The notes: generated by a model from the letters alone, not told the origin. Positions 17,241-26,503 are shown, counted from the stretch's first letter. The stretch is 64,000 nucleotides of DNA from Rhizobium sp. P40RR-XXII (GCF_012641405.1 NZ_JABAII010000010.1:62001-126000), one strand, 5' to 3'. Made by a program: numbers and translations.

Positions 17241-19382
17241 GTGTCAGTGAGCAGCAGTAAGAACGACCTTTCCGTATGGCGGACCATCAAGACCGACAGG
17301 TTTCTTGTGGGAGCACCGCACTATCCGGAACATGTCGACGAGAGCTATTGGGCGCGTGACGCCAAGCGCATGGCCGAGGCCGGCTTCAATGTCGTACGCC
17401 TCGGCGAATTTGCGTGGCATCTTTTCGAGTCGAAGCTCGGCACGTTCGAGTTCGATCTCTTCGACCGTGCCATCGAGGTGCTGGCGCGCCACGGCATCGA
17501 TACCATCATGTGCACGCCGACGGCGACGCCGCCGCGCTGGCTGACGGCCGCTCATCCCGAAATCCTTCGCGTCGACGGCAACGGCCGGACAATGAGCCAC
17601 GGTTCGCGTCAGCATGCCGACACCGCAAGCCCGGTTTTCCGCGAGCACAGCAAGCGAATTACGAAAGCGATGGCCGAGCACTACCGGGATCATCCCCGTG
17701 TTATCGGCTGGCAGACGGACAACGAGCTCAACACCAGCATGCCGGAATCCTTCTCAAAGGCGACGCTTTCGGAGTTTCAGGCCTTTCTTGGCGAGAAATA
17801 CGGGACGATCGACAGGCTCAATTTCGCCTGGGGCGGCGATTTCTGGGCGACGGCCTATGACGATTTCAGCCAGATCGTGCTTCCGATCGAATTCGGTCCT
17901 ACCTTCCCCAGTCCCGGCCATGTCCAGGACTACCATCGCTTCCTCGCCTTCGCGACGGCCCGCTTCCAGCACGACCAGGTGGAAATCCTGCGGGCGACCA
18001 AGCCCGAGTGGTTCATCTTCCACAATCTCGGCGGTCTTCGCGATATCGATTTTCGCGGGCAGTTTTCCACCGATCTCGATTTCGTCGGCTACGACATCTA
18101 TCCGATGCTCTATGACGAATTCCAGCGCATCGGCAACCATGCCAAGGTACAGGCACTCCACCTCGACATCTGCCGCGGGTTCTCGGGAAACTACATCGTG
18201 CCCGAGCAGCAGTCCGGCTTCGGCAGCCAGCCGGGCTTCTGCACGCTGACGCCGGAGCCCGGCGAAATGCGGCGCATGGCCATGTCGTCCGTTGCGCGCG
18301 GCGCCGATGGCCTGATGTTCTTCCGCTGGCGGCCGGCGCATTTCGGCGCGGAAATCTACTGGATGGGTATCATCGATCATGACGATGTGCCCCGTCATCG
18401 CTACGACGAGGCCAAGCGTTTCGCGACCGAGATGACGGCGCTCAAGGACAAGATCCTCGGCACTTATGTGCGCATGGATGTCGGCATCGCCGGCTCGGAT
18501 TTCGACAATCAGGAGGCGCACAAGACCTATTCGATCGGATTGCCGAGCCCACAGGACGACGCCGTTCAGCTGCATCAATATTGCTACGATCGCGGCATTG
18601 CCTGCGGCTTCATCCATCCCGAAGACGATCTGTCGCGGCTGAAGTTGCTCTATGTGCCGCATTGGGTGATGTGGAAGGACGATTGGACCGAGCGGCTTGA
18701 GGCTTTTGCCCGGGACGGCGGCACCGTTATCATCGGTGCGCGCACCGGCACGCGTGATGAAAACAACCATGTCATCCGCGAGGCCGCGCCGGGCTCGTCA
18801 CTGACGCGATTGACGGGTGTCAAGGTGGAGGATTTCGGTCGCCTGGCAGCCCCCGACGCCAAGGGTCTTTTCGACGTCATGTCGCGGTCGGGCGGGCTTG
18901 TCGTTCCACCTGGCCGTCCGGCAGAATCCCATCGTCGCGTTCGCCGCTTCACTTTCGGCAATCGCGAGATCGAGGCAGCGCATTTCTACGAGAACCTGGC
19001 GGTGACGGATGATGTCGAGGTGATTGCGGCATGGTCGAACCGCTATGCCGAAGGTATGCCGATGGCAGGCCTGCGCCGGGTCGGCAAGGGCAGGGTCCTT
19101 TATCTCGGCACCTATCTGACGCCGGAACTGACGGATGCCCTGGCCGATCGTACCTTTGCGGAAGCGGGAATTGCGCCTCTTGTCGGCGATCTGCCCGAGG
19201 GCGTCGAAGTGACGATGCGCCAGAACGACGAGCGGCGCCTGCTGTTCCTGCAGAACTATCTCGACCAGCGCGCCGAGTTGAGAGAAGTCCCGGCCGGGAT
19301 CAATCTTCTCGATAATGGCAAAACGGTATCCGGCGCTCTGTCGCTCGACGCCTATGGCTGCGCCATTATAGAGCTTCGCTAG
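17241..19382 (+). CDS. GH42 beta-galactosidase
   Basis: Glycoside hydrolase of 713 residues, probably cytoplasmic because no signal peptide is seen. The TIM barrel starts GAPHYPEHVDESYWARDAKRM. The acid/base Glu is in the QTDNELNTS motif (about residue 163). The nucleophile Glu is in RWRPAHFGAEIYWMG (about residue 372). The C-terminal part has the trimerisation domain (LLYVPHWVMWKDDW) and a small beta domain. It starts with GTG at 17241, behind CAGGAG. It sits directly behind the ABC ATPase, so imported galactosides would be split here. Confidence 0.9.
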   Translation: MSVSSSKNDLSVWRTIKTDRFLVGAPHYPEHVDESYWARDAKRMAEAGFNVVRLGEFAWHLFESKLGTFEFDLFDRAIEVLARHGIDTIMCTPTATPPRWLTAAHPEILRVDGNGRTMSHGSRQHADTASPVFREHSKRITKAMAEHYRDHPRVIGWQTDNELNTSMPESFSKATLSEFQAFLGEKYGTIDRLNFAWGGDFWATAYDDFSQIVLPIEFGPTFPSPGHVQDYHRFLAFATARFQHDQVEILRATKPEWFIFHNLGGLRDIDFRGQFSTDLDFVGYDIYPMLYDEFQRIGNHAKVQALHLDICRGFSGNYIVPEQQSGFGSQPGFCTLTPEPGEMRRMAMSSVARGADGLMFFRWRPAHFGAEIYWMGIIDHDDVPRHRYDEAKRFATEMTALKDKILGTYVRMDVGIAGSDFDNQEAHKTYSIGLPSPQDDAVQLHQYCYDRGIACGFIHPEDDLSRLKLLYVPHWVMWKDDWTERLEAFARDGGTVIIGARTGTRDENNHVIREAAPGSSLTRLTGVKVEDFGRLAAPDAKGLFDVMSRSGGLVVPPGRPAESHRRVRRFTFGNREIEAAHFYENLAVTDDVEVIAAWSNRYAEGMPMAGLRRVGKGRVLYLGTYLTPELTDALADRTFAEAGIAPLVGDLPEGVEVTMRQNDERRLLFLQNYLDQRAELREVPAGINLLDNGKTVSGALSLDAYGCAIIELR

Positions 19383-19393
19383 GCATGATCTTT

Positions 19394-19420
19394 CGGCACC
19401 CGCTTCTTGGGCGGGTGCCG
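19394..19420 (+). terminator. transcription terminator after the galactoside operon
   Basis: CGGCACCCGC and GCGGGTGCCG form a perfect 10-base stem with a 7-base loop, beginning 12 bases after the galactosidase stop. The T-run is weak (ATTGTTG), so termination may be partial. Confidence 0.65.
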
Positions 19421-19613
19421 ATTGTTGCGATGCTGCGACCACCAGTGGCCTCTCCGGCCTATTCTCATGGCCGCCCATCGCGACGCAATCCTGAGAAAGT
19501 TGCGATTTCCTCGCGGCGGGTGACAAAACCGCGCACGCTCCTATTCTCACATGCGGATTACGTCTCGAATTTCGGCGGCAGCCGATTTTGATCACGACTA
19601 TTGGGAGGATATC

Positions 19614-20567
19614 ATGACGCGCACGGTGATTATCGGCGCCACCGGCCATGTCGGCACCTATCTCGTGCCGCGACTGGTCGAGGCAGGACATGACGTGGTG
19701 GCGATCAGCCGCGGCCAGGCCAAGCCGTATTCGCCGAACAAGGCCTGGAACGAGGCCGAGATGCTGGTGATGGATCGCGCCGCCATGGAGAAGGATGGCA
19801 GCTTCGGTCCGGCCATCGGCGCATTGAAGCCGGATATCGTCATCGACATGATCTGCTTCACGCTCGACAGCGCAAGGCACCTGACGGAGACGCTTGTCGG
19901 TCATGTCGGCCATTTCCTGCATACGGGCACGATCTGGACGCATGGCTTTGCAACCGTCGTTCCGACACCGGAGGAGGCGCCGAAGCAGCCGTTCGGAGAC
20001 TATGGCACCCAGAAAGCAGCCATCGAGGCATATTTGCTCGAGGAGGCGCGCCGCAGAGGATTTCCCGCAACCCTGATCCATCCCGGCCACATCGTCGGTC
20101 CGGGCTGGGCACCCCTCAATCCGGCCGGGCATTTCAATCCGTCGGCATTCTCGACATTGGCGCGCGGCGAAACGCTGGTACTTCCGAATTTCGGCCTGGA
20201 GACGGTTCATCATGTCCATGCGGATGACGTCGCGCAAATGTTCATGGGCGCGATCGCCAATTGGCGCGTTTCGACCGGCGAGGCTTTTCATGCGGTTTCA
20301 GGCGGGGCGCTGACGCTGAGAGGCTACGCCGAGGCCATGTCGCGCTGGTTCGGACATGAGCCGAAGCTGGAGTTCCTGCCCTATGAGAGATGGGCGGAAG
20401 GCCAGGCGCCGGAAGATGCGCAGGCGACATGGGAGCATATCGCCCGAAGTCCGAATTGCTCGATTGCCAAGGCCGAGCGACTGCTTGGTTACAGGCCTCG
20501 CTATACGTCGCTGCAGGCCGTTCAGGAATCGGTCACCTGGCTGATGGAGAAGGGCCAGATTGACTGA
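19614..20567 (+). CDS. NAD-dependent epimerase/dehydratase family protein
   Basis: Extended short-chain dehydrogenase of about 317 residues. It has the N-terminal TVIIGATGHVGTYLVPRL (GxxGxxG), DMICFTLDSARHLTETL, and a GDYGTQKAAIEAYL segment holding the Tyr-x-x-x-Lys catalytic pair in variant form. A HADDVAQMFMGAI motif is near residue 205. The ATG at 19614 has GGGAGG upstream; the frame upstream of it is not protein-like. It may act on the sugar released by the galactosidase. The gene ends 13 bases before a tRNA-3'-end-like sequence, so the mobile segment inserted or was repaired right behind it. Confidence 0.82.
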   Translation: MTRTVIIGATGHVGTYLVPRLVEAGHDVVAISRGQAKPYSPNKAWNEAEMLVMDRAAMEKDGSFGPAIGALKPDIVIDMICFTLDSARHLTETLVGHVGHFLHTGTIWTHGFATVVPTPEEAPKQPFGDYGTQKAAIEAYLLEEARRRGFPATLIHPGHIVGPGWAPLNPAGHFNPSAFSTLARGETLVLPNFGLETVHHVHADDVAQMFMGAIANWRVSTGEAFHAVSGGALTLRGYAEAMSRWFGHEPKLEFLPYERWAEGQAPEDAQATWEHIARSPNCSIAKAERLLGYRPRYTSLQAVQESVTWLMEKGQID

Positions 20568-20580
20568 CAGGTTAAGGCGT

Positions 20581-20630
20581 TTAGGCTCATAACCTGAAGG
20601 CCGCAGGTTCAAATCCTGCTCCCGCAACCA
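20581..20630 (+). repeat. 3' half of an initiator-tRNA(Met)-like gene, probable att-type border
   Basis: The stretch contains the anticodon-arm sequence TTAGGCTCATAACCTGAA with a CAT anticodon, then a T-arm (GCAGGTTCAAATCCTGC) and the 3' end CCCGCAACCA. This matches the 3' half of alphaproteobacterial initiator tRNA. No matching 5' half (CGCGGGG...) lies upstream, where the epimerase gene ends instead. Such 3' tRNA pieces are left behind when elements integrate at tRNA genes. Related but more degenerate 3' ends occur at 27080, 53793 and 58257. Confidence 0.7.
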
Positions 20631-20743
20631 ATTCATACTCCATAGTATCCTACGATAGCCCAAAGTTACGATCCACTGCGCTAAACAGCTACGATCGTCA
20701 GTGCTAAATCCCCGGCACGAAACACGAATTCCCAATTCAGCAG

Positions 20744-21877
20744 GTGCAAAGCGGGCAGGGCGCCGGCGCGGCCATGCCATGTGTTCGAGGGATATACAAC
20801 GTCGCAGTATGCCAACGCCGCTTCTCGATAGGCAGGAGGCGTTCTCGCTCACCCGTCGGTGCTGGCTTCCTCGAGCGCACCCAATTCGCAGACGCCTGCG
20901 CCTCGGTCTGGAGCGACGGCGAACTCGCCCATATCGAGGACCTGTTTCTCCATGACGGTCTGCGCGATGTCCGCACTCCCACCCACGAACTCACCATCGC
21001 ACGCGACGTTCTAAAAACCCGCCGGCGCATTTCTGGCCAGTCGCCGGATTGGGCGCTGTCACCCGAGGGCGTTCGCTCGCTCAGACAAATTGCGGAGATC
21101 ATGTCGGCTAATACCGGCGATGCGATGGCGGTGAACGCGGTCGATCGGGAAGGAGAGGGAGATGAACCCGATGACATCGAAAATCTCCCGGGCGTCGATC
21201 TTGCAGCCATCAATGCGACGCTGGTCCGATCAGAGGCGGCCATCGAGGATGCCAAACGACCTGGCCGCGCCGGCGCTCGTGCGGCGGCTAGCCGTGCCGA
21301 AAAGGATCCGATGGTCTATGATCTCGATTGGGATGAGGATGCCCGGCTCGACGAGTGGCGTGGCGTGTTGCGTCAGGTCGAACACGTGCCGGCGGTGCTG
21401 CAGGCGATCGTCGCCCTCGATGCCTAAGGAGCTTTCTCTCCTGCAGCATGCGCCTTGGCTCGACAGGCTATTTGCAGCGTCGATCCTGCGCGAGGCCGGC
21501 ATCACCGGCGCCCATCTCGCGGCCGTCAATTTCGGCCTCAAATCCATACCGGCTGATCGGCGCCGGGATCGCGATCGGGAAACGCGACTGCTCGCCATCG
21601 CCGAAGGGTTTCTGGCGGCCGCCGAGATTTGCATGAAAGAACAAGATCGGTTGGCACTGGCGAAAACGATGACGGATCGAAAGCTCGAAGGGCGACGGCC
21701 TCTTCAAAACTGCCGGAGCAGGTCGAGCTGGTGATGGCGAAACCGCTGGTGTCGGCGGGGATGGTGGCCAAAACGCTCGAGGTCACGCCGCAGGCGGCGC
21801 GGGGCATCGTTTTGGAACTCGGCTTGCGCGACGAGATAACGGGGAGGGGGAGGTTCTGCGCGTGGGAGATTCCTTGA
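20744..21877 (+). pseudogene. DUF1612/RHE_PE00001 family helix-turn-helix protein, two frameshifts
   Basis: A conserved rhizobial plasmid and island protein read in three frames. Frame one to 21427 has [34 protein letters not shown] and [13 protein letters not shown] second frame (about 21427-21734) continues with LLQHAPWLDRLFAASIL and ETRLLAIAEGFLAAAEI. A third (to 21877) has VMAKPLVSAGMVAKTLEVTPQAARG, the helix-turn-helix end. Homology begins near 20846; the N-terminal part before that looks unrelated. The function of the family is not known to me. Two frame breaks and a replaced N-terminus mark it as dead. Confidence 0.75.
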
Positions 21878-22102
21878 GAGGTGCCCCATGTTGCGTTGGA
21901 TTCGCTAGCTGCATTCTTGAGGATTTGTCGTGTCCGTTGCTCGGACGCCGTTGGAAACTTACAGGGCCACCAGCAGGAACAGCATCACTGGAAAAAGCTG
22001 TCTTGCCCGCAACTTAAAATAAGTTATCGATATTAATACGCGCAGCATCGTGCAAATGCAGTCTTTGAGAATTCGGAGCTTACGAGCTTGGTTGGCTATT
22101 TT

Positions 22103-22315
22103 ATGAAACTGGCAAGTCCACTTGCTGCGATCACATCGAGATTTACTCGGCGCCGTAACGACAAAGGCGCCGTATCTCGGTTCATTGACCTTGCTCCGAC
22201 CGACAAAGCGGATCCCGCTGGTGTATATTCGAGCGCCTTGACCGAGGCGATCGAAAATCCTCGTGTGATGAATATTGCTCTTACTGGACCTTACGGGTCC
22301 GGAAAGAGCAGCATA
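22103..22315 (+). pseudogene. N-terminal fragment of a YobI-like P-loop NTPase, cut at Walker A
   Basis: From the ATG at 22103 the frame reads RFIDLAPTDKADPAGVYSSALTEAI, then MNIALTGPYGSGKSSI. This is the start of the YobI-type predicted NTPase family (usually well over 1000 residues). The reading frame continues to 22588, but after the Walker A lysine-serine pair the protein no longer looks like the family. The rest was probably deleted and replaced by the unrelated fragment that follows. YobI-like NTPases occur in defence and mobile regions. Confidence 0.6.
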
Positions 22316-22519
22316 AGGCTGCGCGGCTCGGGCTTTGGCTATTGGGCCAAGCACTCCTCGGTGTACCTCACGAGGAGATCCGGGTTTTGGACGTTATCCG
22401 TGGCGAACCCTTCTCAATTGATCGCTATCCGCTTGCAGGAAACGAGGAAGATAGCTTCCGAGACCGATACGCTGCCCTCCTTGAAGAATGGGAAGCGCTT
22501 CGAGCAGAATACGACTGAC
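22316..22519 (+). pseudogene. C-terminal remnant of an unidentified protein
   Basis: Right after the YobI break, another frame is open and protein-like to a TGA near 22519. It contains GLWLLGQALLGVPHEEIR, then DVIRGEPFSIDRYPL and a charged helix ending RYAALLEEWEALRAEYD. It has no start of its own and shifts frame against the upstream fragment. I do not recognise the family. It supports a deletion junction near 22316. Confidence 0.4.
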
Positions 22520-22642
22520 GGTCTTGCCAGCAGATGTGAGAAGGATGCTGGCGGGACACCGATGCATATGCGGTTGTCGCAAAAGTGAAACTTAGTAGAT
22601 CAGGGGGAAACGACTGTTTTCGGCCACAAACTGGCTATCCTT

Positions 22643-22678
22643 GTCAGGCTAACGTGCTGAATCGTCAGTTAGACTGAC
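22643..22678 (+). repeat. imperfect inverted repeat in decayed DNA
   Basis: GTCAGGCTAAC (22643-22653) and GTTAGACTGAC (22668-22678) match as an inverted repeat at 10 of 11 positions. About 30 bases further, near 22712, GTAGGTTCGCATCCC resembles a tRNA T-arm, but no tRNA can be folded around it. The stretch 22589-22775 holds no gene that I can see. Confidence 0.3.
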
Positions 22679-22775
22679 ACCTTAGACATGATTTGGTAAA
22701 CGGGCCGTAGGTTCGCATCCCTTCAAGGCGAAGAATGCAGCGGGGTGGCGCACACGGAAATCTTCTATAGACGCT

Positions 22776-22793
22776 GTAATTCATATGCATTAC
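22776..22793 (+). promoter_or_regulatory. palindromic operator of the RelB/RelE-type pair
   Basis: GTAAT-T-CATATG-C-ATTAC is an 18-base palindrome with one mismatched pair. It lies 26 bases before the antitoxin ATG, where a promoter would be. RelB/DinJ antitoxins bind palindromes of this kind with their ribbon-helix-helix domain. Assignment is by position. Confidence 0.55.
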
Positions 22794-22819
22794 GATTGGT
22801 CTTTCAGTTGGAGATAACT

Positions 22820-23128
22820 ATGGCTTCGAACGCACTCGTTCAAACTCGCATTGATGCTGAAGTTCGAGATCGTGCCTCTGCGGTGCTTGAGAGCATGGGT
22901 CTTACGGTGTCGGACGCGGTTCGTATCTTACTCACACGGACGGCGAACGAGGGAGCATTACCGCTCGAACTTATATCAGGCAGCGAAGCTCATGATGCTT
23001 GGTTTCGCAGCAAGGTCCTTGAAGCGCTGAACGACACGCGACCTGACGTTTCGGATGATGAAGTCGAGGCTCATTTCGAAAAACGGCGAGCGGCAGCGCG
23101 CGTTAAAGCAGCGGCGCGCAAGTCGTGA
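22820..23128 (+). CDS. RelB/DinJ family antitoxin
   Basis: Antitoxin of 102 residues. The N-terminal ribbon-helix-helix segment, VQTRIDAEVRDRASAVLESMG and then LTVSDAVRILLTRTANEGALP, is the RelB/DinJ signature. The C-terminal tail is acidic then basic (DVSDDEVEAHFEKRRAAARVK) and would wrap the toxin. The ATG at 22820 has GGAGAT upstream, and the longer frame from 22745 is not protein-like. The stop overlaps the toxin start by 4 bases. It sits inside the decayed mobile segment. Confidence 0.87.
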   Translation: MASNALVQTRIDAEVRDRASAVLESMGLTVSDAVRILLTRTANEGALPLELISGSEAHDAWFRSKVLEALNDTRPDVSDDEVEAHFEKRRAAARVKAAARKS

Positions 23129-23418
23129 AGCTAACCTGGTCAGCGTTTGCGTTGTCAGATCGAGACGCCATCTTCACCTTTATCGAGGCGGATAGTCCCT
23201 CAGCTGCCATCTTGGTCGACGAACGGATCGTCGCGGCTGCTCGTCGCTTAATTGATTTTCCGGCGAGTGGTCGTGTTGGCAGAATTGCCGGGACGCGCGA
23301 ACTGGTGATCAACGGTACCCCATATGTCGCGGCTTATGCTGTAACGCAATCGGCGGTTCGCATTCTCCGCGTACTTCATGGCGCACAGGAATGGCCAGAC
23401 ACTATTCCTACCAGCTAG
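23125..23418 (+). CDS. RelE/ParE family toxin
   Basis: Toxin of 97 residues with the ParE/RelE plasmid-stabilisation fold. Seen are KLTWSAFALSDRDAIFTFI, the helix region ILVDERIVAAARRLIDFPASGRVGRIAGTREL, and the C-terminal YVAAYAVTQSAVRILRVLHGAQEWP. The arginine-rich C-terminal strand is typical. The GTG start overlaps the antitoxin stop (GTGA), so the two are translationally coupled. Whether it attacks ribosomes (RelE) or gyrase (ParE) cannot be told; the sequence is closer to the ParE/RHH-partner type. Confidence 0.85.
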   Translation: MKLTWSAFALSDRDAIFTFIEADSPSAAILVDERIVAAARRLIDFPASGRVGRIAGTRELVINGTPYVAAYAVTQSAVRILRVLHGAQEWPDTIPTS

Positions 23419-23665
23419 GCTCCGAACTTCATGTCTGGGATCAACCGGTCGCCAATTCGATTCCGTTCAATAGCCTCGATATTTCCTTCTCACAACACTG
23501 ATGGTCGATTGGCGGTATCAGACAGGGGGTAATACTTCGGTGCCTTTTGCGTGATGCCGGGGTGTATAGTCCTCCTGCTTTCCTCTGGATAATGTGACCT
23601 ACAACTTCTCTCTTGCCCTGGTTGCTGGCAAAGGGCGTTCCCCCTTTGAAATGCCAGGAATGCCA

Positions 23666-25216
23666 ATGCCGAACGTTGCCCTCTATGCCCGATACTCCTC
23701 CGACCTCCAGAACCCACATTCGATTGACGATCAATTCAACCTTTGCCGTCAGTTCGCGGAGCGTCAAGGGTGGAAGGTCGTCGGGTACTACCGCGATGAA
23801 GCCATCTCCGGTGCCAGCATCCGCGGCAGGGAGGGAATCGCCCGGTTGCTGGATGATGCGCAGGCAGGGCGGTTCGACATTTTGTGCGCCGAGGCGCTCG
23901 ACCGAATTTCCCGCGACCAGGAGGACATGGCTCATATTTACAAGGCCCTTCGATTTCGTGGAATTGCCCTGCATACGGTGGCCGAAGGATTGACCGACGA
24001 GATGCACATTGGCCTCGAGGGCACGATGAATGCGCTGTTCCTAAAGGATCTGGCTGAGAAGACGAAGCGCGGCCAACGCGGACGGATCGAGAAAGGACGT
24101 TCGGGCGGAGGTCTCGCCTACGGCTATGACGTATCCAATAATGGTGAAGGCGGTGCCGGAGGCCGCTGCATTAACGAGCAGCAGGCGATTGTCATTCGCC
24201 GAATCTTTGTAGCCTTTGCCAAGGGAGAGACTCCCAATGCTATTGCGGCTGCGCTGAACCGGGAAACCGTTCAGGGGCCGGGCGGACATTCCTGGGGTGC
24301 CACCACCATTCGCGGACATCGGGCGAGGGGGACCGGTATTCTCAACAACGCCCTTTATCGCGGAGAGCTTGTCTGGAACCGCCAGCGCTTCATCAAAGAT
24401 CCAGTCACCGGAAAGCGTCAGGTACGCCTTAACCCAGAGACGGAATGGGTCAGACAGGATGTTCCCCATCTGCGGATTATCGACGAACCTTTGTGGCAGG
24501 CGGTGAAAGACCGACAGCGGGAGGCGGAACGGCGTCATGGAGGTGTTCGTGACGGCGTCTGGAAATCCAGAGAGGCTCGGGCGCTTGGCCTCAGACCAGC
24601 TTCCTCGAACCTATATCGTCTCCTGACCTGTGGGCAATGCGGTGGCGAGTTCTGTAACGTCGGGAGGGATCGTTACGGCTGTGCGGAGCATTACCGGCGA
24701 AAGACCTGTTGCAATGGCAAGACGGTCCAACGAAGGGTAATGGAAGCAGCGGTCAGGGATATTCTTGCTGAGACTTCCATGTTGATCACCCATCACGCGG
24801 ACGCGTTGGCTGCTGACGAGCAGATGAATAGCGATGAGCAGAGCCGCCAGATACAAAAGGATCGGTTGCAGCTTGAGAAGATAGGTCGACGGCTTCAAGG
24901 CTTGATGTCCGCCATCGAGGACGGGCTATTTACGCCAGCCTTGAAGGCGCGTTTCCAGCAGCTCGAAGACCAAGCCGAAAGCCTGCGAACGAGATTACAA
25001 CTCAGCGCAAGGATGTTGGCGCCTGCGAAACGGGAACCTGAGCGGAAGTGGAACGAGCTGCAAACTTTGATTGCCAGATTGCAGGCGAGCGACACGGAGT
25101 ATGATGTCCTGCAGTTCAAGCGAATGGTCGGAACGATCAAGGTCATTCCCGGAACGGCTCGCAGCACTTCCAGGTTCTCGCCAGCGTGGCAGCCATTGAA
25201 TAAAACCATGAAATAA
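23666..25216 (+). CDS. large serine recombinase (resolvase, recombinase and zinc ribbon domains)
   Basis: Site-specific recombinase of about 516 residues. The resolvase domain (1-150) starts VALYARYSSDLQNPHSIDDQ, with the catalytic Ser in the YARYSS motif, and has EALDRISRDQED with the conserved Arg pair. The recombinase domain (about 170-300) begins GLAYGYDV. The zinc ribbon has cysteines in CGQCGGEFC and YGCAEHYRRKTCC (about 345-380), and a coiled-coil helix follows (about 400-460). I chose the ATG at 23666 because AGGA precedes it and the fold begins there; 23651 and 23660 are alternatives. It is likely the active mobility gene of this segment. Confidence 0.88.
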   Translation: MPNVALYARYSSDLQNPHSIDDQFNLCRQFAERQGWKVVGYYRDEAISGASIRGREGIARLLDDAQAGRFDILCAEALDRISRDQEDMAHIYKALRFRGIALHTVAEGLTDEMHIGLEGTMNALFLKDLAEKTKRGQRGRIEKGRSGGGLAYGYDVSNNGEGGAGGRCINEQQAIVIRRIFVAFAKGETPNAIAAALNRETVQGPGGHSWGATTIRGHRARGTGILNNALYRGELVWNRQRFIKDPVTGKRQVRLNPETEWVRQDVPHLRIIDEPLWQAVKDRQREAERRHGGVRDGVWKSREARALGLRPASSNLYRLLTCGQCGGEFCNVGRDRYGCAEHYRRKTCCNGKTVQRRVMEAAVRDILAETSMLITHHADALAADEQMNSDEQSRQIQKDRLQLEKIGRRLQGLMSAIEDGLFTPALKARFQQLEDQAESLRTRLQLSARMLAPAKREPERKWNELQTLIARLQASDTEYDVLQFKRMVGTIKVIPGTARSTSRFSPAWQPLNKTMK

Positions 25217-25329
25217 TAATAGCTGCCCGCCAATTTTCCCAGCTGCTCGTTCGTTCTCGTTACTGAAACATACCGCCCATAGCCTGCGGCGTCGTGCGCA
25301 TAGGGCCGCGACATTTCAGGAGAACGATC

Positions 25330-26460
25330 ATGACGCAACATCAATCAATACCGCTGGCCGGGGGCATTCGTACATGGCTTAACGACGGTTCTGCGATGCC
25401 GCCCTGGGTTTGCGATCGAATAACGGAAGACAAGTCGCCCAACGGATCTTTCCTGATCCCGACACCTCTCGGCACAACTCGCGTTCACGCTGGCCATGTT
25501 GTCATCGAACATGGTGGCAAGTTGTGGTGCCGCGAACCGGAGGAAGTTCCTGAACTTCTGGCGGGTTTCACTGCCGAAATCGTTCCGGAAATCACGGCTA
25601 TCGGCCCAGGGAAATCCGCTCAGTTTGGCACGAAAAGTAAAACCGGTTATGGGGGAAAGCGCGGAGGCCAACGGAAGATCGCCTTTGGCGCGCCGCGTGG
25701 CACCATGCCAAGTATCGAGTGGGTGCATGTTACCGAACTGACGGTCGACAGCTCTTATCAGCGATCTATCGACAACGACGGATCGCGCCGCCTTATCGCT
25801 AGCATTGCCGCAAACTTCGATTGGCGGCTTTGTGCGCCTCTGGTGGTATCGCGGCGGCATGACGGTTCAAGGGTAATCATCGACGGACAGCATCGTTGGG
25901 CTGCAGCCGTGCGCCGGGGAGATTTGCTGCACTTGCCTTGCTGCCTTTTCACCTATGACAGTCCAGAAGATGAGGCACGCATGTTCATTGTTGCGAACAG
26001 GGCGCGCAAGGCGATGAACCGTATGGATGACTTCCACGCGGCCCTTGCTGCCGGCGATGAGGATGCTCTGGATATTCGACGGCTGGTGTCTGAGGCAGGA
26101 TTGGCTATCGCCCGAAGCACTTCGTCAACTGCATGGAAGCCAGGAGATGTCACTTTTACGTCTTCGATTGCCACCGCGCTTCGCAGACATGGTGATGCAG
26201 TCGTTTCGGCTGCACTGACCTGCATGGCTGAAGCATATAAGGGTGAACCACTTATACACGGTGCTTCGATCTTCGGTGCGCTCGTGCGTATCTATGCCAA
26301 TCCCCCCGAGGGATTTGATCCCGACGAACTCGTACCAACACTAAGGCGATTCCCCATGGCGGAATTGAGCGAGATGGTTCGGGATCAAAAGGGAGGTGAT
26401 GCCCGCGCGTTCGCACTGTCAAAAGCCGTCATCAAAGCGTTGAACAGGGCAGATGCATGA
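25330..26460 (+). CDS. ParB/sulfiredoxin-like nuclease domain protein
   Basis: Protein of about 376 residues. The ParB-like domain is in the middle (about 150-235): VHVTELTVDSSYQRSID, then the diagnostic VIIDGQHRWAAAVRRG, with EARMFIVANRARKAM after it. The N-terminal 130 residues include a domain with two nearby hydrophobic strands (TRVHAGHVVIEHGGKLW). The C-terminal part is helical. AGGAG lies just upstream of the ATG at 25330. Stand-alone ParB-like proteins of this kind sit on phages and islands next to recombinases, with a role in DNA binding or processing that is not settled. No parS-like site was found nearby. Confidence 0.7.
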   Translation: MTQHQSIPLAGGIRTWLNDGSAMPPWVCDRITEDKSPNGSFLIPTPLGTTRVHAGHVVIEHGGKLWCREPEEVPELLAGFTAEIVPEITAIGPGKSAQFGTKSKTGYGGKRGGQRKIAFGAPRGTMPSIEWVHVTELTVDSSYQRSIDNDGSRRLIASIAANFDWRLCAPLVVSRRHDGSRVIIDGQHRWAAAVRRGDLLHLPCCLFTYDSPEDEARMFIVANRARKAMNRMDDFHAALAAGDEDALDIRRLVSEAGLAIARSTSSTAWKPGDVTFTSSIATALRRHGDAVVSAALTCMAEAYKGEPLIHGASIFGALVRIYANPPEGFDPDELVPTLRRFPMAELSEMVRDQKGGDARAFALSKAVIKALNRADA

Positions 26461-26475
26461 CCGTTTGATAGTCAT

Positions 26476-26503
26476 CTGCCGCGCTCAATGGGGAGCGCGG
26501 CAG
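26476..26503 (+). terminator. hairpin after the ParB-like gene
   Basis: CTGCCGCGCTC and GAGCGCGGCAG form a perfect 11-base stem with the loop AATGGG, 16 bases after the stop codon. No T-run follows, so it is terminator-like but may act mainly as a 3' stabiliser. Confidence 0.5.

Noticed and set aside
18798-20291. 497-codon open frame on the minus strand opposite the galactosidase and the epimerase
   Set aside because: It spans two real genes and an intergenic terminator and has no recognisable domain.
20568-20630. intact initiator tRNA gene
   Set aside because: Only the anticodon arm, T-arm and 3' end are present; no matching 5' acceptor or D-arm is found upstream.
20298-20852. 184-codon minus-strand frame containing REQDLNLRPSGYEP
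   Set aside because: This peptide is the reverse-strand reading of a tRNA 3' end and is common in databases as a false gene. The DNA is the tRNA-end repeat.
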